A stretch of DNA of 64,000 nt, from the NCBI RefSeq assembly GCF_958405895.1, contig NZ_CATZAR010000001.1; one strand, given 5' to 3'. The notes under the pieces were generated by a model. That model saw nothing but the letters and a program-made list of their open reading frames with translations. It ran no database searches and was not told the origin of the DNA. The position numbers and the translations under genes were made by a program. Each line of letters opens with the position of its first letter. Within the stretch, counting starts at the first letter, position 1. This DNA is from Ralstonia thomasii. Lineage in GTDB: Bacteria > Pseudomonadota > Gammaproteobacteria > Burkholderiales > Burkholderiaceae. Positions 9,995-17,936 of this stretch are shown in pieces.

Positions 9995-11347
9995 ATGAGC
10001 AATTCCTCAACTTCCCCAGACATCGCGGCCCAGTTCATCGGCCGCTACCGCCGGGAGTTTGACTTCTTCGAGCAAGCAGGGCGAATCGTTGCCCAGCAGC
10101 TAGAGACGCAACTTGAATCGTCGGGCATACGCGCGATGGTTACATTCCGAGCGAAGAACCCCAAACGCCTGGAGGCAAAGGTTCGGCAACGCGACGCAAA
10201 GAAGAAGTACGCCTCAGTCGACGACATCTTCGCGGACATCGTGGACCTGGCAGGCGTGCGGGTCGCCCTGTATTTTCCGGCAGAGCGTCTCGAGGTGGAC
10301 AAAATCATCCGTGACAGATTTGCCGTTGCCGAGGAGCGACTGTTCGAGGGTTCCGAAAATCCTGCCTACAAGAAGCGATTCTCTGGGTATTGGGCTACCC
10401 ACTATCGTCTGCAGCTTCGTGAAGCTGCTCTTACTGACGCAAATATGCGATTTGCTGAGGCAAAAGTCGAAGTCCAAGTGGCTTCGGTCCTCATGCACGC
10501 GTGGTCGGAGGTAGAGCATGACCTAGTGTACAAGCCCCTGCAAGGGACGCTATCCGAAGACGAATTGGCAATCTTAGATGAGCTGAACGGAATGGTGCTC
10601 GCCGGGGAGATTGCGCTGGAGCGTCTTCAGCGCGCTGCAGAGGCGAGGTTGGCCAAACAAGGCGCTAGTTTCGAGAACCATTACGACTTGGCTTCGTTCC
10701 TAATCAAGTACGTGAGAATGAAGGACGGCAACGAGTTGATGGAGCCGGTGGTTGGGGACGTGCAAGTGCTATTCAGGTTTCTGCAGCTCCTGAACATATC
10801 CACTGCCGAGGAGTTGGAGCCGTATCTTGAGAACCTTGTTCCAGATTCAGAGTTGCGCCCAGTGGCCGAGCAGATAGCTGACCAAATTATTGCCTCCGAC
10901 CCTGAGAGGTACAACGCCTACGCCATCGCGCGCAATCAGATATTACCTGCGGACTTGACGCTTCACATGGTAGACGCGAACACGATAAGGCATGATGCCC
11001 ATAGCGCTATCGGCTACTTTCTGTCTCAGTGGATATGTCTTGAGAAATTCTTGCGAGACCTCGCATCTGTTCGTGGAGTCGAGAAAACGAAGCGGGGCAT
11101 CATGCCGCCTTCTGTACACGTTGCTGAGGCACTGGGAGTATTCACAGACGAACAGCTACGGTTTATCCACTACATGCGCCGCGTGAGGAATAACCTTGTG
11201 CATGGCGTAGAAGTGCCAGAACCGAAGTTTGTCATGTCGATGGCCCAAGAGCTTGCGGCAATTCTGAACAACCTACTTCTTAATGACAATGCTGATGTCA
11301 GGCAGGCGGCTCAGCGAGCATTAGGCGGAGTGGCGGCCGCGGCGTGA
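9995..11347 (+). CDS. RelA/SpoT-domain protein with C-terminal HEPN-like RNase motif
   Basis: 450 residues. The N-terminal half has the alarmone synthetase motifs: FRAKNPKRLEAK (51-62, ATP-binding region), DIVDLAGVRVALYF (81-94), FSGYWATHYRLQ (129-140, G-loop type) and VEVQVASVLMHAWSEVEHDL (158-177), with E159 and Q161 in the usual ExQ place. No HD hydrolase, TGS or ACT domain is seen, so it resembles a small alarmone synthetase rather than a housekeeping Rel. The C-terminal 120 residues are helical and end with RRVRNNLVHGVE; R398-N-N-L-V-H403 matches the RN-x3-H signature of HEPN ribonuclease or toxin domains. It lies 81 bp after hamB, same strand, no terminator, so may share the Hachiman transcript. 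Possible roles are (p)ppGpp or pppApp synthesis, CCA-tRNA pyrophosphorylation (as in toxSAS toxins), or RNA cleavage. The domain calls are firm; the HEPN call and function are inference. Confidence 0.75.
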   Translation: MSNSSTSPDIAAQFIGRYRREFDFFEQAGRIVAQQLETQLESSGIRAMVTFRAKNPKRLEAKVRQRDAKKKYASVDDIFADIVDLAGVRVALYFPAERLEVDKIIRDRFAVAEERLFEGSENPAYKKRFSGYWATHYRLQLREAALTDANMRFAEAKVEVQVASVLMHAWSEVEHDLVYKPLQGTLSEDELAILDELNGMVLAGEIALERLQRAAEARLAKQGASFENHYDLASFLIKYVRMKDGNELMEPVVGDVQVLFRFLQLLNISTAEELEPYLENLVPDSELRPVAEQIADQIIASDPERYNAYAIARNQILPADLTLHMVDANTIRHDAHSAIGYFLSQWICLEKFLRDLASVRGVEKTKRGIMPPSVHVAEALGVFTDEQLRFIHYMRRVRNNLVHGVEVPEPKFVMSMAQELAAILNNLLLNDNADVRQAAQRALGGVAAAA

Positions 11348-11540
11348 TATAAGGTGTCCAGTATTCGCCTCTCGTCTCATGGCGGTGACTCTCTGCACCA
11401 GTTCAGGGGCCATCATTCTTTGGTCCTTCCCCCATTCCCGTTCTGCACACTGAGCCCGCTAGGACCTGCAGCCATGCAAAGCAAGTCGACCGCAACTTCA
11501 ACGTCCGGCGCAAACGGCCCCTTCTCTATTTCTTCATAGG

Positions 11541-11918
11541 TCATGTCGGAGCCACTTCATAGGGTTCGTAACCGAGCCGCTGCCATCGCTCAACCATTTC
11601 ATGCACGAGGTCAACCGTCCCCGCAACATGCACGTCTCCCTCATGGCACAAGGTAAGACAGAAGTCTTGTGACTCGACGAAGATGTCACCCCGGCCGACG
11701 TCGACGATTCCGGCCTGCTCCGCTTGACGAATGAACTCCAGAATCTCGTCCATCCTCACACCATGCTCTTGCCACATATCGTCGATGGGAATATTGCAGT
11801 CCCAACCAAAGCTCACCTGTGCTTCACGGATGCCTGCTTGCGTTAGCCTGCTGCCGACGAATGTCAGCTCGTCCAGCAAAGCTTGTCGATTCAGCGGCTT
11901 GGTTCTGTGTTCGGTCAT
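11541..11918 (-). CDS. Conserved-type hypothetical protein
   Basis: 125 residues, acidic, soluble, no signal peptide or membrane segment; not recognised. The C terminus reads VERWQRLGYEPYEVAPT. A decayed second copy of the same C terminus is found at 15979-16065, which argues that this is a real protein family with a history of duplication or repeated import in this island. It lies 8 bp downstream of the secreted-protein gene 11927-12355 on the same strand, so the two probably form a small operon. Function unknown; an immunity-type or accessory role is only a guess. Confidence 0.6.
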   Translation of the reverse strand: MTEHRTKPLNRQALLDELTFVGSRLTQAGIREAQVSFGWDCNIPIDDMWQEHGVRMDEILEFIRQAEQAGIVDVGRGDIFVESQDFCLTLCHEGDVHVAGTVDLVHEMVERWQRLGYEPYEVAPT

Positions 11919-11926
11919 TCCGCGCC

Positions 11927-12355
11927 CTATGGAACAACATTCATGTCAATGGAAATTGGAAGTGGTCGGCCGTACTGCGTAGGCGGTGGCGGTGCGTGAA
12001 AAGATGGCATTGCGGCTGCGAAGCATGCGGCAGTGTCCGTCTTGGGCTCATACACAATGCGAGTGAAGTTCCCATCTTGGGAAAGGTCCGCGAGTACCGT
12101 GAACGGCTCGGTGCTGACGCCTGGAGGCGTCAGGCAACCGCGCATGGCGGTTGCAACCGCAGGTCCAACGGCAGGGAACATCTTGTCCTTAAGATAACTT
12201 CGCGTTGGCTCTTGCCCCTCTGCTAACCTGGCCAGCTGATGCCGCTCGGCGAAGGTTTCCGCTCCCGCTGCAAGCACATTGCCACTCAAGAAAACCAGAA
12301 GGGCAAACGCCTTCATGCGGAAAGTGATGTTTGTCTTAACCATCATCGGCCCCAT
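11927..12355 (-). CDS. Small secreted protein with a TonB-C-like tail
   Basis: 142 residues from the ATG at 12355, chosen because GAGGAG stands 7-8 bp upstream; a longer open frame to 12379 has no such site. An N-terminal signal peptide is visible (FALLVFLSGNVLAAG), so the product is probably periplasmic. The last 60 residues (LADLSQDGNFTRIVYEPKTD, then a PPPP stretch) resemble the fold region of TonB C-terminal or energy-transducer-like domains, but no membrane anchor is present. It sits 8 bp before the 125-residue gene. Specific function not recognised. Confidence 0.55.
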   Translation of the reverse strand: MGPMMVKTNITFRMKAFALLVFLSGNVLAAGAETFAERHQLARLAEGQEPTRSYLKDKMFPAVGPAVATAMRGCLTPPGVSTEPFTVLADLSQDGNFTRIVYEPKTDTAACFAAAMPSFHAPPPPTQYGRPLPISIDMNVVP

Positions 12356-12529
12356 CAAAGTAACTCCTCGCAGCCACATGGCACAGAGTTGCAGACTTGG
12401 TTACCGGGGATGCTCACACTCTGCGGCGCGCGCATACAGACCTGCCAGTCACTGGCTCTTCTTCAGGATAAATCCCACGCGAACAGCACCTGCCTACAGT
12501 GCCGGCAGACAAATTTGTACAGGGCGGAA

Positions 12530-12763
12530 TCACTGCCGGGCTGGTAGCCCTCCGTAACCCATCTCCACGTCGCCTACAATCACCATGTCGTGCGGCGTGG
12601 TTGCATCTGCAATCGTCAAGGTGAAACCAGACTCCTCATATTTCCCGCCGCGACGTCTTAGTTCGCCTGCCTTCCACTCGGCATCCGGTTTCCGGCGCAG
12701 CGTGTCCAGCAGCCCGTTCACTGCATCGCTTTTTCCCTCAACGTGCAGTAGCGCCGAATTCAC
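12530..12763 (-). CDS. Small hypothetical protein (GTG start)
   Basis: 77 residues, starting with GTG at 12763 preceded by AAGGGAG, a strong ribosome site that decides the start. The pattern SALLHVEG...LRRKPDAEWKAGELRRRGGKYEESG faintly recalls the N terminus of DUF4279 proteins, which are about twice as long, so this could be a short relative or a truncated one. It follows the 99-residue gene by 18 bp on the same strand. Function unknown. Confidence 0.5.
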   Translation of the reverse strand: MNSALLHVEGKSDAVNGLLDTLRRKPDAEWKAGELRRRGGKYEESGFTLTIADATTPHDMVIVGDVEMGYGGLPARQ

Positions 12764-12781
12764 GCTGTGCTCCCTTGTGCC

Positions 12782-13081
12782 TCAGGTCAGTGAGCGAATC
12801 CGCATATGCTGCGAAATATCATGAGCCACAGCTTGGTGAAGTTCCGCGACGCTCACTGGCAACGGTACAAACACACTGTTATTGTTGTCCGACGAGACGC
12901 ACAGTTTGACATGGCTGACATGGTCGTTCGCATCGTATTGAACGTGAAGAATTCTCGTTGTGGTCGAGGGGTTCCACACCACTGCACCGAGGAAGTACGT
13001 GCGCGCACTGCCCCGCTCAACATGGTCGGTGACCAAATCAAAGTTGGTGCTTAGGAACACGTGAAGCTCTTCTTTCGTCAT
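12782..13081 (-). CDS. Small hypothetical protein
   Basis: 99 residues, no signal peptide or membrane segment, several His residues near the C terminus. Not recognised. It is the upstream member of a probable two-gene operon with 12530-12763 (18 bp gap). The start ATG at 13081 has no clear ribosome site, so the start is uncertain. Small unknown genes of this size next to defence loci can be immunity or accessory proteins, but nothing in the sequence shows this. Confidence 0.45.
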   Translation of the reverse strand: MTKEELHVFLSTNFDLVTDHVERGSARTYFLGAVVWNPSTTTRILHVQYDANDHVSHVKLCVSSDNNNSVFVPLPVSVAELHQAVAHDISQHMRIRSLT

Positions 13082-13242
13082 GTGCGAACATAGTGCAGCG
13101 TTAAACGGCTCAGGCTCAAAGTAGAGCGCTAGCCGGCAGTATCACTATCCCCCCATGAGGAAGCCGTTCCGACAGCTTGTGCCACATGTGAACCTTCGAA
13201 ACAAAATCGCGTGGAGGCGGCCGGATTTATGCAACAACGCCA

Positions 13243-13872
13243 CTATTGAGCAGAAAGGCTCTTGCCCAAATCTGCCACAAACTGACGCAGAGCCGACGAT
13301 AGCGCCAACGCCAAGGACTGCGCATAGGACTCCCCGGTCGCCGCGAAGGCCACCCCGGCGGAACCTTCGCCAGCATAGTGTCGGTTAAGTACTTCTTTTC
13401 CGCCTTGCTGGACCCGCGTCACCAATGAGACCTGACCGGTGTAACTGAAGTACATGTCACAGAATGCGTTCAGAATGTCCCCGGAAACGACTACGCTCGT
13501 ACTAGCCGGGCTGTCGCCAGAATTTCCCTCGGTCACGGTATAGCCGTTACGTTCGAGCTCTGTCTTGACGGCTTGCGTGACCCAGTCCGAGACGCTGTTT
13601 GTCGGGATGACGTCCGCTGTGCGCATCCCCCAGGCATTTCTTACCGTACCGACAGTTTTTGTATCGGAGCGTTGGTCGACGAACCGGTTGAGAACAATTT
13701 GCGCGCTTCTTAGCGTGGGCCTCTCCGCAGCGTACGCAATCGAAGTCGCGCCGGACTCGCTCGTCGGCGGATAGGTGAGGGTCGGGTTTCGGGTTCCAAA
13801 CGCGCAACCACCAAGGATGAAGGCAGAAGCCAGCAAGACCAACAGTCCGCTACGCCGAGCAATTCCAGTCAT
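13243..13872 (-). CDS. YajG-like outer-membrane lipoprotein
   Basis: 209 residues. An N-terminal signal peptide ends in the lipobox ILGGC (Cys about 22), so the mature protein is lipid-anchored. The middle part has the pattern of YajG/DUF-type lipoproteins: a beta strand with VLNRFVDQRSDTKTVGTVRN, then VTQAVKTELERNGYTVTEG, then VVVSGDILN. These proteins are usually outer-membrane lipoproteins of unknown role. It stands alone between small unknown genes and a gene-free stretch. The assignment to the YajG superfamily is by motif resemblance. Confidence 0.65.
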   Translation of the reverse strand: MTGIARRSGLLVLLASAFILGGCAFGTRNPTLTYPPTSESGATSIAYAAERPTLRSAQIVLNRFVDQRSDTKTVGTVRNAWGMRTADVIPTNSVSDWVTQAVKTELERNGYTVTEGNSGDSPASTSVVVSGDILNAFCDMYFSYTGQVSLVTRVQQGGKEVLNRHYAGEGSAGVAFAATGESYAQSLALALSSALRQFVADLGKSLSAQ

Positions 13873-14267
13873 GGTGCCTCCCGGTCTTTAGGTTTCGTGC
13901 AGTATCCCAGAGCTCCCCATCGACAGCAGGCCCAGCTGACTGGCCGCCAACTCACCCTACTCCTCTATCCAGTAACCGCGAGCGACTGCTGCCCTTTTTC
14001 TGCGCAATGGCCTACTGCGCATCCTACTACCACCGAAGGCATCCGTGTCCGCGCTGAAGGAAGCAGTGCTGCGACTCGCTGGGCGCCAGGTCAGTGTCGA
14101 GGAGCTGACGGTAACTGTTCGTAGAGGAGAATGTCTGCATCCGCTATATAGCGCCGACCTGGCGCGCAAACGTGGGCGCCAGCAACTGACGCACTTGTCG
14201 CTTGGCCTGCCGCCTGCTGTCCTCGTGACGACCCCTGCACGGTTCCAGGATGTTCTGGCCGTCGCAC
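13873..14267. other. Gene-free stretch
   Basis: About 395 bp upstream of the lipoprotein gene and downstream of the HAD gene. Several overlapping open frames exist on both strands, but none has a ribosome site plus a recognisable protein pattern. It should contain the lipoprotein promoter near 13,880-13,960. No repeat or clear hairpin was noticed. Confidence 0.4.
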
Positions 14268-14765
14268 CTAGCCGTCCGCAAAATACATCCGGCATTGTTG
14301 GGAAAATCGGTCCTGTACCGCGACGTCTCCCAGTCCGTCCATCGTCTGGCAATCAACTAGGCGTGCACGGCAGGACTCGAATCCATCGCGCCTATCATCC
14401 AGTGCTACCCAGCTGGTAAGCCCATACCGCGCGACGTACTGAAGCACCTGGCGGCCCCTTGGTATCTCCAGCCACTGCCACGCGTCGTCGACGCTGCTAT
14501 CAAACGTCGAACCACAAACTCGATTGCGAAGTCCCTCAATTGGCAAAGCGTCCCGCGCTAGCCCAAAGCCAAGCTTCGCCACCCAATCTGTCGACAAGAC
14601 CAATTCAACGAGGGGGTACGGCTCGAGCAACTCGACCAGTACAGCGGCATATTCGAACAACTGGATTCGGCCGGGGGCGCTGCTAACAATGCCGTCTGGC
14701 GTCAGATAGGAGTTGCCTCGATGAAGCACCCCGTCGAAATCGAGAAAAAGTACTTGCCTCGTCAC
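14268..14765 (-). CDS. HAD-superfamily phosphatase-like protein (HAD-SAK type)
   Basis: 165 residues from a GTG at 14765, chosen because family members begin right before the first catalytic motif; a longer frame to 14846 is open. Motif I LFLDFDGVLH carries the nucleophile D9 and D11, motif II-like LSTDWV supplies the Ser/Thr, and ALDDRRDG gives the acidic metal-binding pair. This matches the small HAD domains first noted in Swiss-army-knife RNA-repair proteins and widespread as stand-alone genes in Burkholderiales accessory regions. Substrate unknown; RNA or nucleotide end processing is a guess. It lies just outside the first repeat array. Confidence 0.65.
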   Translation of the reverse strand: MTRQVLFLDFDGVLHRGNSYLTPDGIVSSAPGRIQLFEYAAVLVELLEPYPLVELVLSTDWVAKLGFGLARDALPIEGLRNRVCGSTFDSSVDDAWQWLEIPRGRQVLQYVARYGLTSWVALDDRRDGFESCRARLVDCQTMDGLGDVAVQDRFSQQCRMYFADG

Positions 14766-14941
14766 GGTCCCTCGCCAGCCTCGGCCCAACCGGCACGCCC
14801 GGATATTGCAGCACCCGCCGAATGTGCTCGCAATGCCCGCTCGCAAGCAAGCGGCGAAAACAGCACAAACAGGAAGACACCGGCCGCTCGCGCCCCCTCT
14901 GGAGCAACGTTCTGTGCACTTTTGCGAGCCAAATATCTTTT

Positions 14942-15144
14942 GGACAGGTTATTCTTTATTCTGTCCCGATAGGACACTTTATGCTTTATGCCCCGCTCGT
15001 TAGCCAGCGGAAATTCCAGTAATGTGGCCAGCTTATGCTTTATTTGCTGGCCATCATTTTCTTAACGGCACAAAATGTGCCGTTAAGCATAAAGTGGCCG
15101 TCTGGACAGGTTATGGTTGTTTACCCGCTGGGCCACATTTATCG
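14942..15144. repeat. Array 1 of transposon-end-like repeats (core TTATGCTTTAT)
   Basis: Six copies of an 18-bp element close to GGCCACGTTATGCTTTAT: 14942-14959, 14972-14989, 15026-15043, 15082-15099 (opposite orientation), 15104-15121 and a partial copy at 15131-15144. Most units are flanked by short inverted sequence (GGAC...GTCC, TGGCCA...TGGCCA), and 15061-15087 is a perfect 12-bp inverted repeat with a 3-base loop. The first two units are 30 bp apart, exactly as in array 2 at 22.3 kb. Multiple spaced copies of an 18-22 bp site are what TnsB-type transposases bind at Tn7-like ends, so a relic transposon end is the best reading (inference). Confidence 0.65.
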
Positions 15145-15199
15145 AAAATCGGCGCTAAGTTAAATAGTTTTTCCCGCTCGCAGCGGGAATGATGGACGT

Positions 15200-15232
15200 A
15201 AAAAAGCCGGCCGCGTGGCCGGCTTCTTCTTT
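15200..15232. terminator. Bidirectional terminator next to TniQ relic 1
   Basis: A run of A, a 7-bp GC stem (15206-15212 GCCGGCC paired with 15217-15223 GGCCGGC, loop GCGT), then TTCTTCTTT. It lies 20-40 bp past the stop of the minus-strand TniQ-like remnant and between it and the repeat array. The second relic has an unrelated hairpin at the equivalent place. Confidence 0.7.
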
Positions 15233-15245
15233 GGTTTGGAGGCGC

Positions 15246-15800
15246 TCAGTCTGCTTCGATGCGTCCTTTGGCGTCCTGGAGCAAGCTGATGACTCCCCTG
15301 ACGCTGCCGAGCACCTCTTGAGGGACACGCTCCCTCACCTCTCGAAGATTGATTGCTTTACCTTGGCTAACGATGTCCTGACATGCGACATCAATAGACT
15401 CTCGCGCATTGTCCAGGCTCTGTTCTCCGCGGCGCCGCATCTGTCGCCGCCAGCGCTCGGCCAGGATGCGAGCCTCCGTGTTGGCGTTCTGATATAGCTG
15501 GCGCACGTCGACATCGAGGCGCCGCGCCGCCTCTGCCACACTCACCGGCGTCAACGAATTACCCATCGCGGTCAGTTCCGCGCGAATCTGGTCCCAGTCC
15601 AACGTCCGCCGTGGGGCACGCTGGCACTGGCGCGAACAGCATCGTCACCTGCCGGGATTCAACAGTCGCCGGCGACCAGCCCGCCAAGTCGCCCCTCAAC
15701 AACTTGGGAAGTGACAATCCGGCCTGCGAAGCGATACTCAAATGGGCGGGCATCCTCATCAATCGGTCGCACAACGTACTGCTCAAGTTGCTCGACGACT
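15246..15800 (-). pseudogene. TniQ/TnsD-like transposition protein, 3' remnant 1
   Basis: The intact 3' part (15246-15602, 118 residues) has the paired helix-turn-helix pattern of TniQ C termini: SVAEAARRLDVDVRQLYQNA, then a conserved LGSVRGVISLLQDAKGRIEAD-type tail. Upstream the frame is broken: the homologous stretch continues in another frame (15559-15786) with SIASQAGLSLPKLLRGDL and WSP, the usual TniQ pattern before the HTH region. Comparison with copy 2 (22507-22930) shows a 2-bp length difference near 15,620 that accounts for the shift. TniQ/TnsD proteins choose the target site of Tn7-like elements and act with the TnsC ATPase; none of these partners is present. The 118-codon part may still be translated but cannot be a full TniQ. 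Confidence 0.6.
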
Positions 15801-15865
15801 TCCTCTCGGCCAGGGAACTCAGCTGCGGTCAAATCGGAGATGAGGTTTCTTTCGTCTGCCGAGGG
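15709..15865 (-). pseudogene. DUF6984-like gene fragment
   Basis: The minus-strand frame over 15709-15865 reads like the N-terminal part of a small family I recall as DUF6984: DLTAAEFPGREEVVEQLEQY followed by VVRPIDEDARPFEY. No proper start codon and no C-terminal half are present, and the sequence runs into the TniQ remnant. It overlaps the frameshifted upstream part of that remnant, so the exact joint is unclear. Best read as a gene broken when the element decayed. Confidence 0.35.
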
Positions 15866-15978
15866 CGGGCGAAAACTATTGAAGTTCCCACCTCTACGCT
15901 TTACGGGTCCCCTTACGGTCGCCCTCGTCAAGAGGGCACAAGGACGTTGCCACTCACTCAGACTCACCTCGACTGAGC

Positions 15979-16065
15979 CTAGGTTTGCGGCTTGGCCTCA
16001 TCAGGCTCATAGCCCAGTCGCTCCCACCGCTCAACCTAAGCGGCAACTTCACCTACAGCGACATT
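15979..16065 (-). pseudogene. Remnant of a paralogue of the 125-residue hypothetical protein
   Basis: The minus-strand translation ends VERWERLGYEPDEAKPQT then TAG, against VERWQRLGYEPYEVAPT then stop in the intact gene at 11541-11918. The residues before it (NVAVGEVAA) also align to the intact protein but are followed by an in-frame TAG. Only the last 28 codons or so can be matched; the remainder is gone. Confidence 0.6.
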
Positions 16066-16638
16066 CTTCGGGCCCCTTGACCCTGCAGTGACTTGGGCGG
16101 TCGAAGTGAATCTTCGGGACGAAAATCGCAATACCGAACTTCCGTTGCGCACGCGGTTTCAGCTTCGGTAGACGCTGAACGGCAGTTCGCGGTGATGACA
16201 TGAAATTCCTTTCTCCATCCGAATGTTCAACACGGCTGGAAAGTGAGGGCTGTTGCGAGAATCCGTACGGGGGACAGCACTAAGCACGGCCTCGTATCTA
16301 CAGTTCGCAATTCCTAAATTCGATGGCAGAGGCGCCCATACGGTAGATGCCATCCGTACTTGCGTTGGGTCACCGCGACCTTGCCTCTTTCAGGTTACCG
16401 ATTGGTCGCGTTATGCGGAGCTTAGGAATTCGATACTGGCGGAACTGGAATCGACATGTTCCGGCGACCTCCGACCGTTCGATGCCGACGTGGTCAAGGG
16501 GCGGGGAAGAACACAGCACAAAAACCGGCAACACCCTCAGCGCTCCTGACAGCCGCCTATACTGCCAGAATGACTTGGGTCGACGACACCGCTCTTCGGC
16601 TCGTTGCAACGTGAATTGAACGGACTCGCGAGGTTGTC
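16066..16638. other. Gene-free stretch before the DJ-1/PfpI gene
   Basis: About 570 bp with no supported gene on either strand. Short overlapping frames are present but lack ribosome sites and recognisable patterns. It should hold the promoter of the DJ-1/PfpI gene, probably within the last 100 bp. Confidence 0.4.
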
Positions 16639-17322
16639 ATGAAGATTCTGGTGGTACTGACTTCACACGACCAGCTCGGCGATACGGGCCGGAAAACCGG
16701 ATTCTGGCTCGAAGAGTTTGCCGCGCCTTATTTCGTGTTCAAGGACGCAGGCGTCGAGATGACGCTCGCTTCGCCAAAAGGCGGCCAGCCGCCTCTCGAC
16801 CCCAAGAGCGACGATCCGGATTCGCAAACCGAAGCAACCCGGCGTTTCAAGAACGATAACGAAGTGCAAGCGGCCCTGGCAAATACAGCGAAGCTCTCAA
16901 CTGTCTCGGCCGCGGACTATGATGCCTTGTTCTATCCCGGCGGACACGGACCGCTCTGGGATCTGGCAGAAGATCCGCAGTCGATCTCATTGATCGAAAC
17001 CATGTATGCGGCGGGAAAGCCGGTCGCCGCCGTTTGCCATGCACCCGGTGTGCTCCGTCATGCAAAGGCGCCCGATGGCTCTCCGCTCGTGCGCGATAAA
17101 CCCGTAACCGGCTTTGCCAATTCAGAAGAAGCGGCCGTCGGTCTTACGGAAGTGGTGCCATTCCTCGTCGAGGACATGTTGAAGAAGAATGGAGGCAAGT
17201 ATTCGAAGGGGCCGGATTGGCAATCCTATGTGGTCGTCGCGGCAAGCCTGATTACTGGACAGAATCCCGCCTCGTCGGAAGCAGCGGCAAAAGCGCTGCT
17301 CTCGAGGCTGAGCATGGCTTGA
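16639..17322 (+). CDS. DJ-1/PfpI class I glutamine amidotransferase-like protein
   Basis: 227 residues, the usual length of the single-domain Hsp31/DJ-1 subgroup. GFWLEEFAAPYFVF (21-34) gives the conserved Glu, YPGGHGPLWDL (99-109) the oxyanion-side glycine loop, and AVCHAPG (131-137) the nucleophile elbow with C133 and H134. Relatives act as glyoxalase III/deglycase-type enzymes, chaperones or stress proteins; which one cannot be told. ATG at 16639 follows GAGGTTGTC. The gene lies between the two TniQ relics with the UvrA2-like and LtrA genes on the same strand, which may be a stress-resistance cargo set. Confidence 0.85.
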   Translation: MKILVVLTSHDQLGDTGRKTGFWLEEFAAPYFVFKDAGVEMTLASPKGGQPPLDPKSDDPDSQTEATRRFKNDNEVQAALANTAKLSTVSAADYDALFYPGGHGPLWDLAEDPQSISLIETMYAAGKPVAAVCHAPGVLRHAKAPDGSPLVRDKPVTGFANSEEAAVGLTEVVPFLVEDMLKKNGGKYSKGPDWQSYVVVAASLITGQNPASSEAAAKALLSRLSMA

Positions 17323-17936
17323 TACGTCGCCGGAGTTGAAGGAGTGAGTCATGCAAAAGGAGAGTGGGCCAGCAGATCCGAAACCCGAAACCAATCGAAG
17401 GACGTGATACATGCGCCCGAGCCGAACCTGAACCGGCGCGCACCAAGCACTTTGCTTTGATCGCACAGGGAATCTTTTCAGAAAATCGGCGTCGCTGGCT
17501 GGTAGAAGCGCGAACGATGATCGTTTGATCATGTCATGGGGCTTTCTGTTGCTGTCCGTGTCAGCCCTGGCTGGTCCCCCTGATTGTCTAAAAAGAATGG
17601 AGGAGCCGCGTCATGCAATCTTCCCTTGAAGAACACATGCTCTTCGATATGACACAGTGCGGAATTCGTTGCAGGCATCCTCATGCTGGTCTCGCACATC
17701 ATGTTTGAATCTTTAGGGATGGCTCTTTACAGTCTCGGCTGTCTGGGGAAATGTGCCGCTGTCATGCTGGCGCTTCGGGTTTAATTGAAGCGGTGAGGAT
17801 GCCCCGACAATGCTGGCCGCAGCGGCCATCCCCGCCCTCGTTGCTCAACAACCTTCGAGCCCGAATAGCCTGTGCCGAGCGCCTTCATTAGTTTTCGCTC
17901 GATTAGCCGAGCCATGCTTATTCGTTACTCATCGAT
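17323..17936. other. Spacer with degraded small frames
   Basis: About 600 bp between the DJ-1/PfpI and UvrA2-like genes. ATG at 17613 has a good GGAGG site but stops after about 31 codons; one frame over, the sequence continues as a hydrophobic segment (FVAGILMLVSHIMFESLGMA) to 17783, so a small membrane-protein gene may have suffered a frameshift near 17,655. An 18-codon frame with an AAGGAG site starts at about 17353. Neither is recognised. Confidence 0.35.

Noticed and set aside
14942..15144. CRISPR array or integron attC array
   Set aside because: Units are not evenly spaced with unique spacers, one is inverted, no cas or integrase gene is near, and the units lack the attC R/L box layout.
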